Source of the DNA: Pogonophryne albipinna
Taxonomy: Eukaryota; Chordata; Actinopteri; Perciformes; Artedidraconidae
Assembly: GCA_028583405.1 (NCBI GenBank)
Contig: CM053253.1
Location: 9,106,441 to 9,170,440 of the forward strand
DNA: 64,000 nt
Reading direction: 5' to 3'
Shown: positions 1-12,415 of the stretch, piece after piece
How the letters are laid out: each line of letters opens with the position of its first letter
Numbering within the stretch: the stretch's first letter is position 1
Position numbers and translations under genes: made by a program
The notes under the pieces: generated by a model
The model's input: the letters and a program-made list of their open reading frames with translations, nothing else
What the model was told of the DNA's origin: nothing
Database searches by the model: none

Positions 1-80
1 TTCTTTCTCCACTTCTGTTTTTTTACTCTTACTTCTCGCTTCTTCTTTTTTCTCTACACAATGTTTTTATTTTTCTCTAG

Positions 81-1876
81 TGGATTATGCTGTGAAGCTG
101 CTGCACTGGTCAGATAAAGAAAAAGTCAGACTCCAACTGTGGGACATCGCAGGTACAAAACGTTTTTCAGCATACGGATTAGTGGAAAGATGCGTGGGTG
201 ACTTAATGAACTCTGTGTCTTCCCTCCAGGCCAGGAACGTTTCATATCCATGAACAGGATCTATTATAAGGGTGCGCTGGGCTGTGTGGTGATGTTTGAC
301 GTCACCAGCTCAGCCAGCTTCCTCAGCTGTCGCCATTGGAAACGGGACCTTGACAACAAGGCCATGCTTCCCAACGGAGAATCCATCCCCTGCATCCTGC
401 TGGCCAACAAGGTATTTTTTTTATGTCTTAAAGGGTGTAGTATTCACAGGGAAATGGAATATGATTACCTGTTTTGATTAGTGTATATTCACCTGGAACT
501 AAGAATAGGTGTTTTTGTGTGCCCTTTGTTTTTACACTACCTTAAGGCCACCGTAGTTCTCCGATACGCCTGTAAAACTGTGGTAACGCCGCCACCGACT
601 GAATTACTTTCCTCACAAAGTAGTGTTATGCTAAGGATGGCCTCTGAGCGATGTGAAGGTCATCAAGGTCATGTTATGTCATGTATCTAATTCATGACAT
701 TACTTCTTCCCTATCACAAATCCAGCTGTAACAGAAGTAACAATGTCATATCTACATGTGGCAATTTGTTAATGCGGAAAAAATTCAGTTCTGTTATGAA
801 TTATTGGTGTGACTTTTGAGGTTTAAAGGTTTTGTATTGACCGTATTGTAGAGATCCATGCTGCACACATACAGGTTAAACCATTTCACATCATATTATC
901 ATAGCAAGATAACCCTGGAAGGGACACATTTTATTTTTAATAAACCACAGCTAACACAATACATTAATCATTAATGCACCTCAGCAGGTCAAGCAAGATC
1001 CTGAAACCCTCACCTCACAACAAAATGACTTACTGCCCCTCTCTCTGTCTCTCTCTCTGCAGTGTGACCTCCCTCAGCGGGTCGTGCCCCCAGACAGCAT
1101 CGACAGGTTCAGTAAGGCCAACGGCTTCATTACCTGGATGGAGATTTCGGTCAAAGAGAACAAGAACGTTGGTGAAGCTATGAGGTAACAAAAACAACAA
1201 CAAAATAAACTTAAGAGAGTATGGGGTTCAGATGATGCATTGTACACTGAACTCTTAGAAATAAGGGTTCCAAATAGTTTCTTCCTGTTATGCTGAAGTT
1301 CTACAAACCCATAACCTTTCCTTCTGAAGAACACTTTAAATTTTTGTTAAAATTCATGTTTTTTAGGCCAATTTCTTCAAAGCTTTTGCTAAAGTGTTTA
1401 CATTGACAGATATGACAAAGTGGGAGCAGTAGCCTTTGTGTTCACTCCAACAGGCCAGCACTGAATCGAACATAACAGTGACAAAGCGGTATTCAACCAA
1501 TTCTGTTTAAATAGCTCTCAGGAGTGATGTATTTGATGTTAAAGGTTTGCAAAAGCATTGAATTAGGCAGGATATTTATTTTTTATGAAAGTTACATCAG
1601 CAGAGAAACATGAACACAACTGATGAAGGACTTATGCTTCAATGCATGCTTCTTCAACTGTATGTGAACCCTAACGTGAAAAGGGATTGATTTAGTTGGA
1701 AACCTTGATGATTCATGATATTCCTATAAATCAGTAAATCAGTGTTGTGTTTCAGGAGATTGGTGCAGGACATTTTGTCTGTGGAATCCAGTCTTGATTC
1801 ACTACAACCCAAACTTCAAGAAATCGTTAATCCTCAACTGGACTTGGTGTGCGACGGAGGAGCAGGATGCTGCTGA
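81..1876 (+). CDS. rab29: Rab29-like small GTPase, last four coding exons
   Basis: Exons read from splice sites are 81-152, 230-411, 1063-1184 and 1756-1876, with frames joining cleanly; the 5' exon(s) lie outside the window. The product is a Rab GTPase of the Rab32/38/29 group, which in vertebrates acts on Golgi, endolysosomal and lysosome-related membranes. Visible motifs are the switch II signature WDIAGQE (spanning exons 1-2 shown here), the guanine-specifying NKCD across the 411/1063 junction, an SVKEN box in place of the usual SAK, and a C-terminal CysCys for double geranylgeranylation just before TGA. The stretch IDRFSKANGF followed by SVKENKN matches Rab29 (old name Rab7L1) better than Rab32 or Rab38, which have FCKEHGF and SAK at these places; this is recalled family knowledge. 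No frameshift or stop is seen. Identity to rab29 rather than another group member is fairly sure; function as a GTPase is very sure. Confidence 0.88.
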
Positions 1877-3258
1877 AACACAATCAAAAGGACAAGCAAA
1901 CAGCCGGGACCCAATCATATACTCACGTTGTTTCAGGGGGCACTGAACAATGCACTTAACTGAGAGAGGCTGTCTGCAAATAGAAGATGACAGTGGAAGC
2001 ACCAGGAGATGTTGATGTAAGTGGGGTATATTGATGCTGAGCAGATCTTCAGTGTCCATGTGTGAGCTGGCAGTGATCTAAGAGGACACTTTAAGTGGGA
2101 TAAGGAAACAACACACGTGTTTCTCATTTTGGACAATGTACGATTAAAAAACGAGTGTGAAAGCAACAACACCGGTTTAACTGTCAAAAAGACTCAATAA
2201 GGATTCATCAACTTTTTTGTAGCCAATTAAAGCCTGTTTCAGGATCTAAAAACAAGAAGTATCAGTACAGTAAAGTACACAAAGACAGACCATGGCTCTG
2301 AGCCCTGCACATGACTGTTTTCTTAACCCTCTTCCCGCGGCAGACAATTTGACGTAAACATGCACAACTGAATTTATAATTAAAATATTTGTAATGTTTT
2401 CCCCCCAATGATTTTAGTGATGTTTGTGTTTTGGTATAACAGTGTTTAGTGGGTTTTGTTATACCAAAAAACACACAAAATAATAATCTGTGAGAAATTG
2501 ATAAAATAATTGAGCCACCACAGAAGCTATAGACAGTGTTTTGATCACTCTTGCCATAGGCCTACTGCTTTTCTTCTCTTTTTTTTTCGTTTTACATAAA
2601 TGAAAAACACAGTGGTGTCCAGTTAGAAGAAGTGTGAAAATGTGGATTTAATTGAAATAGTACTTTAAAACATGGTATTAGGTAGATTATGGATTAGGCT
2701 ACAGGAATGTGTTGGACATATTGCAAATGTATTTTTACCGCTAATGCTAGTGCTAATGCTAGCTAAATCCTGGGACCCGTCGTTAATATTTTTACTGGCC
2801 ACTCCTCAGTAAAGTTGAAGCCACTTTCCTGAGCTGTCCTCTGTCCCTACATTTCGAAGGTAAAGAGAGTGAAAAATGATTTGATTATTCATCCAGTGAT
2901 TCTTATTGACTTACTGATTGACAAAGTGTATTAGGATCTTCCTTGGCCCGTGCATGAATTTTGTTGTTATCCTTTTAGACAAAGACGTAATCCTTTTTAT
3001 TTTGAGTACATTCTGGCAATTATTTCTCCAGAAAACACAGTGTGCACTATTGGGTCAGGAGAAGGAGGATGTTGTGAAGAGAAACAGACGGAGCAGATGA
3101 AAAGGTTGTCGACAGTTGTTAAAAAGTGTGAGAACGAGGCGTAGAGCGTGCTCAGTGCAGCCGGCAGGTCTCCGCCTCCAACAGGCTGAGACACATGCGG
3201 TGTGTACATGTGTGAGTGCATGTGCATACGTATACACTGTTTGGGGGTCAGGTTAATT
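1877..3258. other. rab29 3' UTR and downstream spacer
   Basis: No coding region or element boundary was recognised here. The first few hundred bases after the stop are presumably 3' UTR; no canonical AATAAA was seen directly downstream, only weaker A-rich candidates near 2225 and 2460-2485. The rest is AT-rich single-copy-looking DNA. Confidence 0.4.
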
Positions 3259-3266
3259 GTGTGAAG

Positions 3267-4499
3267 TAATGATGTGTCGGTCGCGAACGAGCCGGCTCTT
3301 TTAAGTGAACGACAGGAGCCGGCTCTCGCCCGCGAACGAGCCGTTTTTTTTTGCGGAGGGATCTAGATCGGCTTGAAGGCACATTATGCAATGTGCAATG
3401 TGCACATTATCCCGCTTATTACACCGCCACATTCTCCACAAAGTAGCGACATGACTCCCAATATTAATTGAAATGCTTTTATGGATTTAAAAAAATGATT
3501 TTATTGATTTAAAAAATAGTTTTATGTATTGATTTAAATTGACATGCATCCGCTAAGAAAAGTAGTCCGTTGTTACTGTTTGAAGTGAACGAACGTAGCA
3601 ACGGCAGGAACTGCTTCGATAGTGTTTTTGAGGAGCTTTTTGATTACAGATTTGAAAACATCGTTGCTTGCTTTAAAAGTAGCACAATTCATTATGTCAA
3701 ACCTCGGAAAGTATCTAGATATCCCTGCCCTAATGCCAAAGTAACTGGCAACTGAATATGTGTCGCCGTTTGATGTCTATGTCTGGACCGCTGCGTAAAA
3801 AGGAGGGTTTCTGCCCCATTACTTCTCTTCTTATTTCTATAAGAATAAAACACGGAGGACGGAGATCTCTTTTTCTCCCCCTCTTCTGACAGCCCAGCAG
3901 CTGATCTCAAAGCACTCTCCCCTCTCATGCAGGGGGGCGTGGTCAGCTGCAGCTCACAGAATCAGCCCCCTGCAAAAACAGCGCTGGAAAGAGCAAATAG
4001 AGCGAAATGAGGCATGGCTCAAATGCAGGATCTTTTTGGTCTATATAGTCTATATTTTTTTTATATAAAAAAACTATATTTATATACTGTATATAGGTCG
4101 ATACAGTAGCCCCTTTTCTTTTAAATAGTTTGTATAGGTGTTGCTATCTGTTTTGTGTAGCGTGGTTCTACAAGCAAGTCAATGCATTCATTGGGTGGTA
4201 TCTGAGAGTTACAAGGGTCTGTAAATGCAATGAAAACAATTGGCCACAGCAAATCATTTATATTAAACATGTAATTTTTACTTTTGAATACTTCAGTACA
4301 AAGGATGTATTGAATAATTTAAGTGATATATGTGTACACATATAAATCATTAGTCAAAACAGGGCTACATTTGATTTAATTAAAAGGTATAATATGTGGT
4401 AAACTGAAGAGCCGTTTGGGAGCCGAAAGAGCCGGCTCTTCTTGGTGAGCCGAGCCAAATGATCCGGCTCACCAAGAAGAGCCGGAATTCCCATCACTA
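3267..4499. mobile_element. Non-autonomous hAT element, copy 1 (1,233 bp)
   Basis: The element begins TAATGATG and ends CATCACTA, so the ends are inverted with one mismatch. It is flanked by an exact 8-bp duplication GTGTGAAG at 3259-3266 and 4500-4507, which is the hAT hallmark. Both ends carry clustered short GC-rich palindromes containing GAGCCGGCTC, able to fold into hairpins, while the interior is AT-rich. No transposase fragment is present, so it depended on another hAT. A second, 3'-truncated copy lies at 29687-30739. Confidence 0.88.
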
Positions 4500-4507
4500 G
4501 TGTGAAG

Positions 4508-5332
4508 CTACGGTTGTGTTTGTGTGCATAATTAAGATCAAGGCACATGCGTGATCATGTGCATTGAGTGTCAAATGCCCACACACATGCTGTCAACATT
4601 CCTCCTCTCAATTGTCACCGTGAGCCTTCGACTGCTGAGATTTGTGGGTAAATTCCAGGTAAATTCCCCCTGTTTTAAGTATTTTCGAGGAAAATATTAT
4701 AACGAGTATGTGCGGTTTAAATAATAAAAATAATCTCCAAAGCAATGTTAGACCCACAAAGTTTTTGTTTAAATTGTATTCTCAATGGACACAGTGTTGG
4801 TTTGTCTGGTTAACAGTGTGTTGTCTTAAAACATGTACAACAAGCTTTATTGAAAATAGTAAGGATAACATGTAAGTTGTGAAAAATGTAGCCTTTGCTC
4901 AGTGTCCATAGAGAAAATAAATGGGACTTCATAATTGTACTGTTTAGAAAAAAAGTGGCCATATACAGGTCAAACTAAGGTAAGATTGTGGCGCCAGATG
5001 GCATTTTGTCTTTGAAAGAAACACTTGCTGTTGGAACATAAAGTACATTTATTACAGCCTGTTTGATATATAAATTATTAAGTAAAGAGGAAAGGTCAGG
5101 TGGTGACAGGATTTGTTCTAAGGGGCACATTCGTGTTCAAGCTTTGCTCTGGAGACAAATGTTGGACGGATGGATGTCATTTTGTCTTTGTGTAGGCTTC
5201 TTTTCTTGTCATTGAATTGGATGTCGGCTTTGACTCAGTCATCCACATTTTGATAATCCTGGATCCCTCAAGATGGTCGGCAGATGGACTTTTGTCATTG
5301 TGTTCAGGAAGTAACAGTCACTGCACAATAAG
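4508..5332. other. Spacer without recognisable gene
   Basis: AT-rich sequence between two transposons. No open frame with recognisable similarity, no splice-bounded exon and no inverted ends were seen. Confidence 0.4.
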
Positions 5333-5334
5333 TA

Positions 5335-6791
5335 CAGTGGGGCAAAAAAGTATTTAGTCAGCCACCAATTGTGCAAGTTCTCCCACTTAAAAAGATGAGA
5401 GAGGCCTGTAATTTTCAATCTTAGGTACACTTCAACTATGAGAGACAGAATGGGGGGAAAGAATCCAGGAAATAACATTGTAGGATTTTTAATGAATTAA
5501 TTGGTAAATTCCTCGGTAAAATAAGTATTTGGTCACCTACAAACTCCACTAATGGCCAAGACCAAAGAGCTGTCAAAGGACACCAGAAACAAAATTGTAG
5601 ACCTGCACCAGGCTGGGAAGACTGAATCTGCAATAGGTAAGCAGCTTGGTGTGAAGAAATCAACTGTGGGAGCAATTATTAGATAATGGAAGACATACAA
5701 GACCACTGATAATCTCCCTCGATCTGGGGCTCCACGCTAGATCTCACCCCGTGGGGTCAAAATGATCACAAGAACGGTGAGCAAAAATCCCAGAACCACA
5801 CGGGGGGACCTAGTCAATGACCTGCAGAGAGCTGGGACCAAAGTAACAAAGGCTACCATCAGTAACACACTACGCCGCCAGGGACTCAAATCCTGCAGTG
5901 CCAGACGTGTCCCCCTGCTTAAGCCAGTACATGTCCAGGCCCGTCTGAAGTTTGCTAGAGAGCATTTAGATGATCCAGAAGAGGATTGGGAGAATGTCAT
6001 ATGGTCAGATGAAACCAAAATAGAACTTTCTGGTAAAAACTCAACTAGACGTGTTTGGAGGAGAAAGAATGCTGAGTTGCATCCAAAGAACACCATACCT
6101 ACTGTGAAACATGGGGGTGGAAACATCATGCTTTGGGGCTGTTTTTCTGCAAAGGGACCAGGACGACTGATCCGTGTAAAGGAAAGAATGAATGGGGCCA
6201 TGTATCGTGAGATTTTGAGTGACAACCTCCTTCCATCAGCAAGGGCATTGAAGATGAAACGTGGCTGGGTCTTTCAGCATGACAATGATCCCAAACACAC
6301 CGCCCGTGCAACGAAGGAGTAGCTTCGTAAGAAGCATTTCAAGGTCCTGGAGTGGCCTAGCCAGTCTCCAGATCTCAACCCCATAGAAAATCTTTGGAGG
6401 GAGTTGAAAGTCCGTGTTGCCCAGCGACAGCCCCAAAACATCACTGCTCTAGAGGAGATCTGCATGGAGGAATGGGCCAAAATACCAGCAACAGTGTGTG
6501 AAAACCTTGTGAAGACTTACAGAAAACGTTTGACCTCTGTCATTGCCAACAAAGGGTATATAACAAAGTATTGAGATGAACTTTTGTTATTGACCAAATA
6601 CTTATTTTCCACCATAATTTGCAAATAAATTCTTTAAAAATCAGACAATGTGATTTTCTGGATTTTTTTTTTCTCATTTTGTCTCTCATAGTTGAGGTAT
6701 ACCTAGGATGACAATTACAGGCCTCTCTCATCTTTTTAAGTGGGAGAACTTACACAATTGGTGGCTGACTAAATACTTTTTTGCCCCACTG
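5335..6791 (+). mobile_element. Tc1-family DNA transposon (1,457 bp)
   Basis: Both ends start with the same inverted CAGTGGGGCAAAAAAGTATT and are flanked by TA at 5333-5334 and 6792-6793, the Tc1/mariner target duplication. The inverted similarity continues for about 100 bp inward from each end. The single gene inside is described separately. The element is complete at both ends, so it decayed in place by point mutation and was not truncated on insertion. Confidence 0.95.
5552..6574 (+). pseudogene. Tc1 transposase, three in-frame stops
   Basis: One continuous frame of 341 codons runs from ATG 5552 to TGA 6572-6574, the usual length for a Tc1 transposase. It is interrupted by stops at 5684-5686 (TAA), 5738-5740 (TAG) and 6320-6322 (TAG), with no frameshift. 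The N-terminal helix-turn-helix region reads [20 protein letters not shown], including the LHQAGKT segment typical of the family. The catalytic triad is still visible: Asp in IWSDETK (about residue 153), Asp in QHDNDPKH (about 244) and Glu in NPIENLW (about 279), giving DD34E spacing. In a live element this enzyme cuts and rejoins the element ends at TA. The stops make this copy inactive. Confidence 0.95.
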
Positions 6792-6793
6792 TA

Positions 6794-7653
6794 TGTCACC
6801 GTGCCTCGCTCATAATATTATTTTATCTATTTATATAATATTATCTAAAGCTTCAATTTTTCGGGGGACGACAGCTTGGTAGATGACGATTCAACCTGGC
6901 GGCAGCATACTGTCGGCAGTCTCCCTGGAGATGATGTGCAGCTGATGGGATGGCCTCGCTCATATCCATCCCAGTCTCACAAAAAAACGTGTAATAACTA
7001 CGTTGGTCCACAACTTGGGACGTAATATTTCTACAAAAACGCCTCTGAAATTGAAAGATCCCTACTGTTTTTTTTCACCATTCATTCCAATGGCTGGCGT
7101 CTATGTCACGTGATCTTCAAATTTCTCCCTGCAGAAAAAAAAAACATGGCGGACACTCGTTTTATTCTCGGTGGAAAAGGCCTATTTTAAGGTTAGTTTG
7201 GCCATTAAAATGCGTTTTGATGTCATTTGATGCGAGAAATATGAGTTGTTATTTCAGATTATGTGTGCAGTGGATGCACATGATCTTTAGTTTGCTAGTT
7301 ATTACGAAGATTACTTCAGGAAATTGTGTCCATTCAACGTTTTCATTGTTACCAAGGTGGTTGCTAGGGACGCTGCTATCGATATTATTTTTGTTATGTT
7401 CGGTAACTGTTTAATGGTGTTATCTTTATTGCTACACCCTTCCCCTTCAATTTATAGTGTTGGTCCACAGCGCAAACGTATTAGTTTAACAAAATCCGCA
7501 TCTAAAATTGTGGCATAGATACGTTATTTTCCCCTGTGCAATTCTCCAACCCAGGCTGCAGTCGAATAGTCCATTTAGCTTAGGAACCTTCCTAAGCGAG
7601 TGAAATGACCCGGAAGTCCCTCAGTGGCAGCCATGATAAGTGCCGTTCGAATT
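6794..7653. other. Spacer with MITE-like pieces, no gene
   Basis: The stretch near 6975-7075 (CAGTCTCACAAAAAAACG onward) looks like a repeat end family that also appears, with variation, at 42395. No gene was recognised. Just left of 7654 and right of 34161 the two flanks share TTTAGCTTAGGAACC, so the hAT nest may itself sit in another repeat. Confidence 0.35.
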
Positions 7654-8333
7654 CTCTAGATCAGTGGTTCCCAACCTGGGGGGCGCGCCAAAGATCGCAG
7701 GGGGGGGCGCCAGGCCTCAGATGATTTGAGGCCAAATATCATATTTAGACTTCTTTTTTTTCTTCTTTTTTTTTGTACATATAATTGTAAAGCAATACAT
7801 GATTGTCACTAAAAGCCTTGTCTCTACATTACAATAAAATATAAAAAATAATTGATTAATTAATTTGAATAACAATTCAAGTTAGTAGCTATTAAAGGCA
7901 TAAAAAGACAGAAATGTATAATTCTTTCTTTAATAGAAATATTTCTTCTCCCCGTAAAGTGTCCAAACCGGGCTTTTCTGGATAAGTGCATTTTTAAAAC
8001 ATAGTCATTGTCCATGCCGGTTTCAGTTGGATTATTTGTCACAGTTGCTCCGATCAGATCGGTCTCCTCCATTTTGTAGATTATTTACGACTTTTGAATC
8101 CACATCGGCAAAATCTGGCTTACTTTGAGCATGTGTTTCAAACAGTTTAATCCCTTTGTGAATTGTTTTCACTTCCGCGCCGTCCTTTAATTTCTTCATA
8201 CAGCGGGAATCCAAATGAATTAATCCTTAGTCCAATAACCATCAAAGTCACTCCAATAGTGCTCCTTAATTACGCTTTCATCCTGCTTTAACAACATACT
8301 TCACATTAATTACATAACATTCCATTACATTTT

Positions 8334-8711
8334 GTTAAACTAATAAAGTATGCGCAGTCATTGTTCTTCTCTCATCCATTTGTTCATGGAGAATAGTTTC
8401 TTTTAATTTCAGGATATGTAGGCAGCCTAAGAATCTTGTTTCCCAAAGGTCATACTTATCGTCGGTTCCATCGAACAAAAGCTGTGGCGTGAAAACTCCC
8501 GTTGCTCTGCTTGCCTATCTTGTTAGCACAGCGATTAGCTTGCTAAACTAGCTTGTTAGCATTGGGTTCTCACGTAATACATCGCGTGTAATATCTCCCG
8601 CCACTTCTTTACTTATTGGTCCACATAGTTTGTAGAAGTCCCGTGTAATACTTTGCGTTAAACTTCTTCCGGAAAACTAACATGAGTCCAACTTTACCTG
8701 GGCCCATAACC
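8334..8711 (-). repeat. Extra copia partial unit: LTR tail joined to gag start
   Basis: 8334-8383 matches the LTR 3' terminus, and 8384-8711 matches the leader and first codons of gag found at 24850-25178. The two are joined within short microhomology (TTCATGG versus TTCAGGG). The gag start codon present at 24985 is broken here by an inserted base. This is best explained by recombination between tandem copies followed by an internal deletion. Confidence 0.75.
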
Positions 8712-8936
8712 TATTAAACTAATAAAGTATGCGCAGTCATTGTTCTTCTCTCATCCATTTATTCAGGGACATGAACCAGCATGGCAGTGCTGCGTAATCA
8801 ACAACAAGAGATATAGCGCTCCACGCTTGCTTATGACGTCACAATGGGACATACCATTAAACATGGAGTAAGGGTGCACAATGGGACGTACCATTAAACA
8901 TGGAGTAAGGGTGCTATTACAAAGTAATACTTAACA
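8712..8936 (-). repeat. copia 3' LTR (225 bp)
   Basis: Same length as and nearly identical to 25179-25403. On the minus strand it begins TGTTAAGTATTAC and ends GTTTAATA. Inside is a 37-bp tandem duplication (around 8843-8916) built on AATGGGACATACCATTAAAC. Directly upstream on the minus strand (8937-8949) is GGTTGAGTGGGAG, a purine-rich tract expected to prime plus-strand synthesis. Confidence 0.88.
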
Positions 8937-9255
8937 CTCCCACTCAACCTTAACTCTATTGGTTACATGAAAACAAAACAACAATATAATAAGGCTTCTC
9001 TTTTGTGAATACACTCGTGCACTTTTAAGTGCCAAACATGTCTTGAGCAAACCTCTTTAGTTGTAGCTTTGTAGCTGGCTTGGTCATGACATCAGCAATC
9101 ATTAACTCAGTAGGGCAGTACTCCAAAGTTAACTTTCCGTTATTTACAGTTTCCCTAATGAAATGGTACTTAATATCAATGTGTTTGCTCCTCTGCCTGT
9201 TTACTGGGTTTTTGGCAAGGGCTATAGTACCTTGGTTGTCCTCCTACACCTTTGT

Positions 9256-9411
9256 TTATGCATACTGGTATGTGTCTATATCTTTGAGTAGCTGATCTAA
9301 ATAGATACATTCTTGTATAGCTGATGCTAAAGACATGTATTCTGCCTCACAGGTGGATAATGCCACTGTTGGTTGTTTCTTTGTTTTCCATGAGATCAGA
9401 GAGCCTCCTTT
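9256..9411 (-). pseudogene. copia pol, RNase H C-terminal part
   Basis: The minus-strand translation contains SWKTKKQPTVALSTCEAEYM, the canonical end of Ty1/copia RNase H, where the Glu of CEAEY is part of the active site. The frame is cut at 9411 by the hAT inserted at 9420 and resumes at 19980 with the rest of RNase H. About 300 bases of 3' non-coding copia sequence (8950-9255) follow. In life the domain removes the RNA template during reverse transcription. Confidence 0.9.
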
Positions 9412-9715
9412 ACTTAGACCAGTCTTTCTCAAAGAGTGGTCCGCGGACCACTGGTGGTCCGCGAGCGACCCCAAGTGGTCCGCGAGTATATTAGTAAAAT
9501 GCCACATTTGAAATTCATATATATTATAAGTTTAAAGTGTTTCTCAAACTGTTAAAAAATTACTAGTAGCCTATAGAGTGCATCATAGATGTAGCGTATG
9601 TACGTAGGTACGTAGGTACGTACGTTTGTTTTACGTCTTATGTCATAAATGATCTGCGCGGTCAATTTGAACGGTCAACTAAAAAAAATAAACAAAAGAA
9701 CGGTCAACTGACAAG

Positions 9716-9929
9716 ATGGATCGATGGCTAAAGACAGGGTCAGTTAAAAGAAAATTAAATGAAAAATCTGATGCGACAGTCAAGGTGCATCGTCCTGATG
9801 CAGGTGATTCAGCAGCAACAAGTGCTTTTGTGTGCGTTACTGAGTCCCAGGAGAGTGGTTCGCTGTCTAACAACCACCCGGCTGAAAGCTGTGAAACTCG
9901 GCTTGAATGCGGAAAGTCCAGCGCTAAAG
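9716..9929 (+). pseudogene. hAT transposase, N-terminal 71 codons
   Basis: The frame opens at ATG 9716 with MDRWLKTGSVKRKLNE, the short basic leader seen in ZBED5/FAM200-like domesticated hAT proteins. It runs without a stop to 9929, where the element at 9930 cuts it one base into a codon. The frame continues exactly at 17632 if that element and one copy of the short target duplication (CTAAAG) are ignored. The two parts total 666 codons including the stop. Confidence 0.85.
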
Positions 9930-10145
9930 CAGGGTTGCCAACTCTCACGCATCTGGCGTGTGACACACGCTTTCACTCTCAATCTCACGCTCTCACGCTG
10001 CCCAAACTATTCTCACGCCAAAACAAGAATACCGAAGACTAGAAACGGTTTTGAAAACTGTTGTCACGCAGTCGTGTAATTAAACCAAATTAAACCCATG
10101 ATATCAAAATCTCACTCCAGCCAGGTACCCAAAGTTGGCAACCCT
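9930..10145. mobile_element. MITE with CAGGGTTGCCAAC inverted ends
   Basis: A 216-bp unit begins CAGGGTTGCCAAC and ends GTTGGCAACCCTG. It contains repeated CTCACGC motifs in its left half (9950-10020). Its last about 64 bases, from TGTAATTAAACCCATG, are repeated almost exactly at 17561-17624. It encodes nothing. Confidence 0.7.
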
Positions 10146-12242
10146 GTTATAGTCTATTATCAATTCAGGTTAAGAAACTAGTGTTGCTTGCATCCTATTT
10201 TAAAGGCATTTCTTTTTATACTCTACTAAAATGCAACAAAAAAAGGGTTTGATTCTATTAATTTGGTCTTTTTTATTGCACTTTGGCAGCAGATTCCTGT
10301 GTAGCTTCAGATCTGAGTTGTCTTATTAGTAAGCCTAATTTATACTTTTGTAGCAACACAGATGATCCTAATGATCCTTTTTACTTTGACCTGTACTATA
10401 ATAAATCTGCTTTATTTTGTTCAGGCAAGTTATAAGTGTCAGCATAGGGTGAACCCGAGAGCAGCCAAAAGCAGCAAGAACACCTGCTGTCAAGCAAAAA
10501 TGCACACGACACTCAAGAGTACTCGTGGGGAAATGAAGTGAGTTTACTGATCCACATACTTATTATTTCACGTTTAGCTTTTTTTACATAATATTGATAT
10601 ATATATTGATTTATGTTAAAGGACCGAAGACCCACACATGCCTGACCTACCATTTAAGGTTATTCGAATAAACAGGCACAACCACAATCTTTTTGTTTAG
10701 AGGCAGGACACTGGTATTCGGTGCCCCTCTACACCCTTTATGTACCTGTTTGTATATGTGTATGCCTTTCTTTCTCATTTTTTTTTCACCTTATGTCTTT
10801 GTCATATCTTATCCCATTTATGGCCTGTACCTTGTCGTGGTAAGTGGGCTTTTTACCAAATCAGGCCTCAAGGTGTATCTCAAATGCTGAAATATAACCT
10901 CCCTGTTAATACAAATGCATTACCCTACATCACAGTATTACATGACTAAAGGTCCACTGCCCTCTGCAGTCATGAAATCTTTCCAGAGGCTGGTGTTGAT
11001 CCAACCTAAAGGACATCAGATGACCCTTGCTTGACCTCCTGTAGTTGATGCAAACAGGTAAGTGGATCATGCAGTCAACTTGGGATTGTATCCTGGGACT
11101 TCAGCATTCAGCAGTCCCCTGTTCCTACCTCACCCCTCCCACTGTCCCAGCCTTCACCTGGTGAGACATATACACCAATTAAAAGGCATGATTATTACAC
11201 AGTCAACCCTTATTCAGAGTGCCTAATAAATGTATATATTTTTTTACTGTGCGGATTTTGGCTTTTTTGGGACCATCGCACATGTTTGTAAGTAACAAGT
11301 ATGCTGTATAATCTGCAACAACTGTCAGGTGGTGTTATTGATGATCTTTGCAAAAGAGCCCCCACCAATATTGATTTTGAAAAATATCTTTTAATTGAAA
11401 TATGGGAGCAAAAACAAAAGGGTAGAATTGATCATACCATATTATGTTATTATTGCAACTGTTTTTATTATATTGTGTTGTTTTGTTTATATATATGTGT
11501 GTGTGTACAAATGAATTAATATAAAGTGTATGTGAGTGTGTGTATAAATGAATGAATACATCTGTGTGTATACATGAATAAATACATGTGTGAGTACATA
11601 TAAGTGTGTGTTTATATGTTTATAAATGAATAAATGTGTGTGTATATATATATATAAAACAGTATCATTAAATAATGCTGTGTGTGTATAAATGAATAAA
11701 TACATGTGTGAGTACATATAAGTGTGTGTTTATATATATATGTTTATAAATGAATAAATGTATATATATATATATATAAAATAGTATCATTAAATATATA
11801 TATATATAAAATAGTATCATTAAATAATGCTGTCAGATAAATGAAGTACACAGTAATAGTCAAGGTTATATTCAATATTCTGCACTTACACCAGCTGATA
11901 AGATATTTAAAACGTCTTTTGTTTGTCCTGAAAACGACATTTGAGAATACACACAGGCTATTTATAGATGATAAAACACCAGTAATACAATCTCAGGACT
12001 CTTCGATATGGCTTTGATTACAGGATCGTTTACTTTCAGTCAACAAATCCTTTGGAAAGACAAAAAACAACTATTCAATATCCTGCTTTACCGCGACCGC
12101 TGCCGAAGATGAAGTCTATGACGTTATCGCGTAGAGCTACGTTCTTGCGTAATGCGGAAGTGGGCGTGGTTAAATCTAAACTGGGTTGGAAAAACGATAG
12201 ACGCGAACCGGCGATCGTTTTTGGTTGGTTATTTAAGATGTT
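10146..12242. other. Non-coding interior with AT/TG tandem repeats
   Basis: No gene was recognised. From about 11490 to 11830 the sequence is a degenerate tandem array: units with TGTGTGTATAAATGAATAAAT and TATATATAAAATAGTATCATTAAAT each occur twice or more. This is the kind of array that expands by slippage. The remainder is AT-rich and unassigned. Confidence 0.5.
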
Positions 12243-12328
12243 GAGTTGACCAGAGCCCTAGAGAGATAAGAGTTACGACACTCCCATAGACCTCCGTTGT
12301 AAAAAATGGCGGCGCCTACTTCCGGGGT

Positions 12329-12415
12329 ATGGACATCGAAATAGTTCAAAATATTGTCATTTGGGCGTTGGACCTCATTCACTTACATTACGGCGCGTCG
12401 ATTAGTCCCAGAGGT
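12329..12415 (+). other. Possible short plus-strand first exon near left end
   Basis: Just inside the left inverted repeat, a GC-rich stretch (AAAATGGCGGCGCCTACTTC) resembling a vertebrate promoter or 5' UTR is followed by ATG at 12329. The open frame starts MDIEIVQNIVIWALDLIH and meets a good donor, GGTAAGTT, at about 12414. No later exon was recognised. It could be a spurious frame. Confidence 0.3.

Noticed and set aside
81..1876. Assignment as rab38 or rab32
   Set aside because: IDRFSK and SVKEN fit Rab29; Rab32/38 have FCKEHGF and SAK at the same places.
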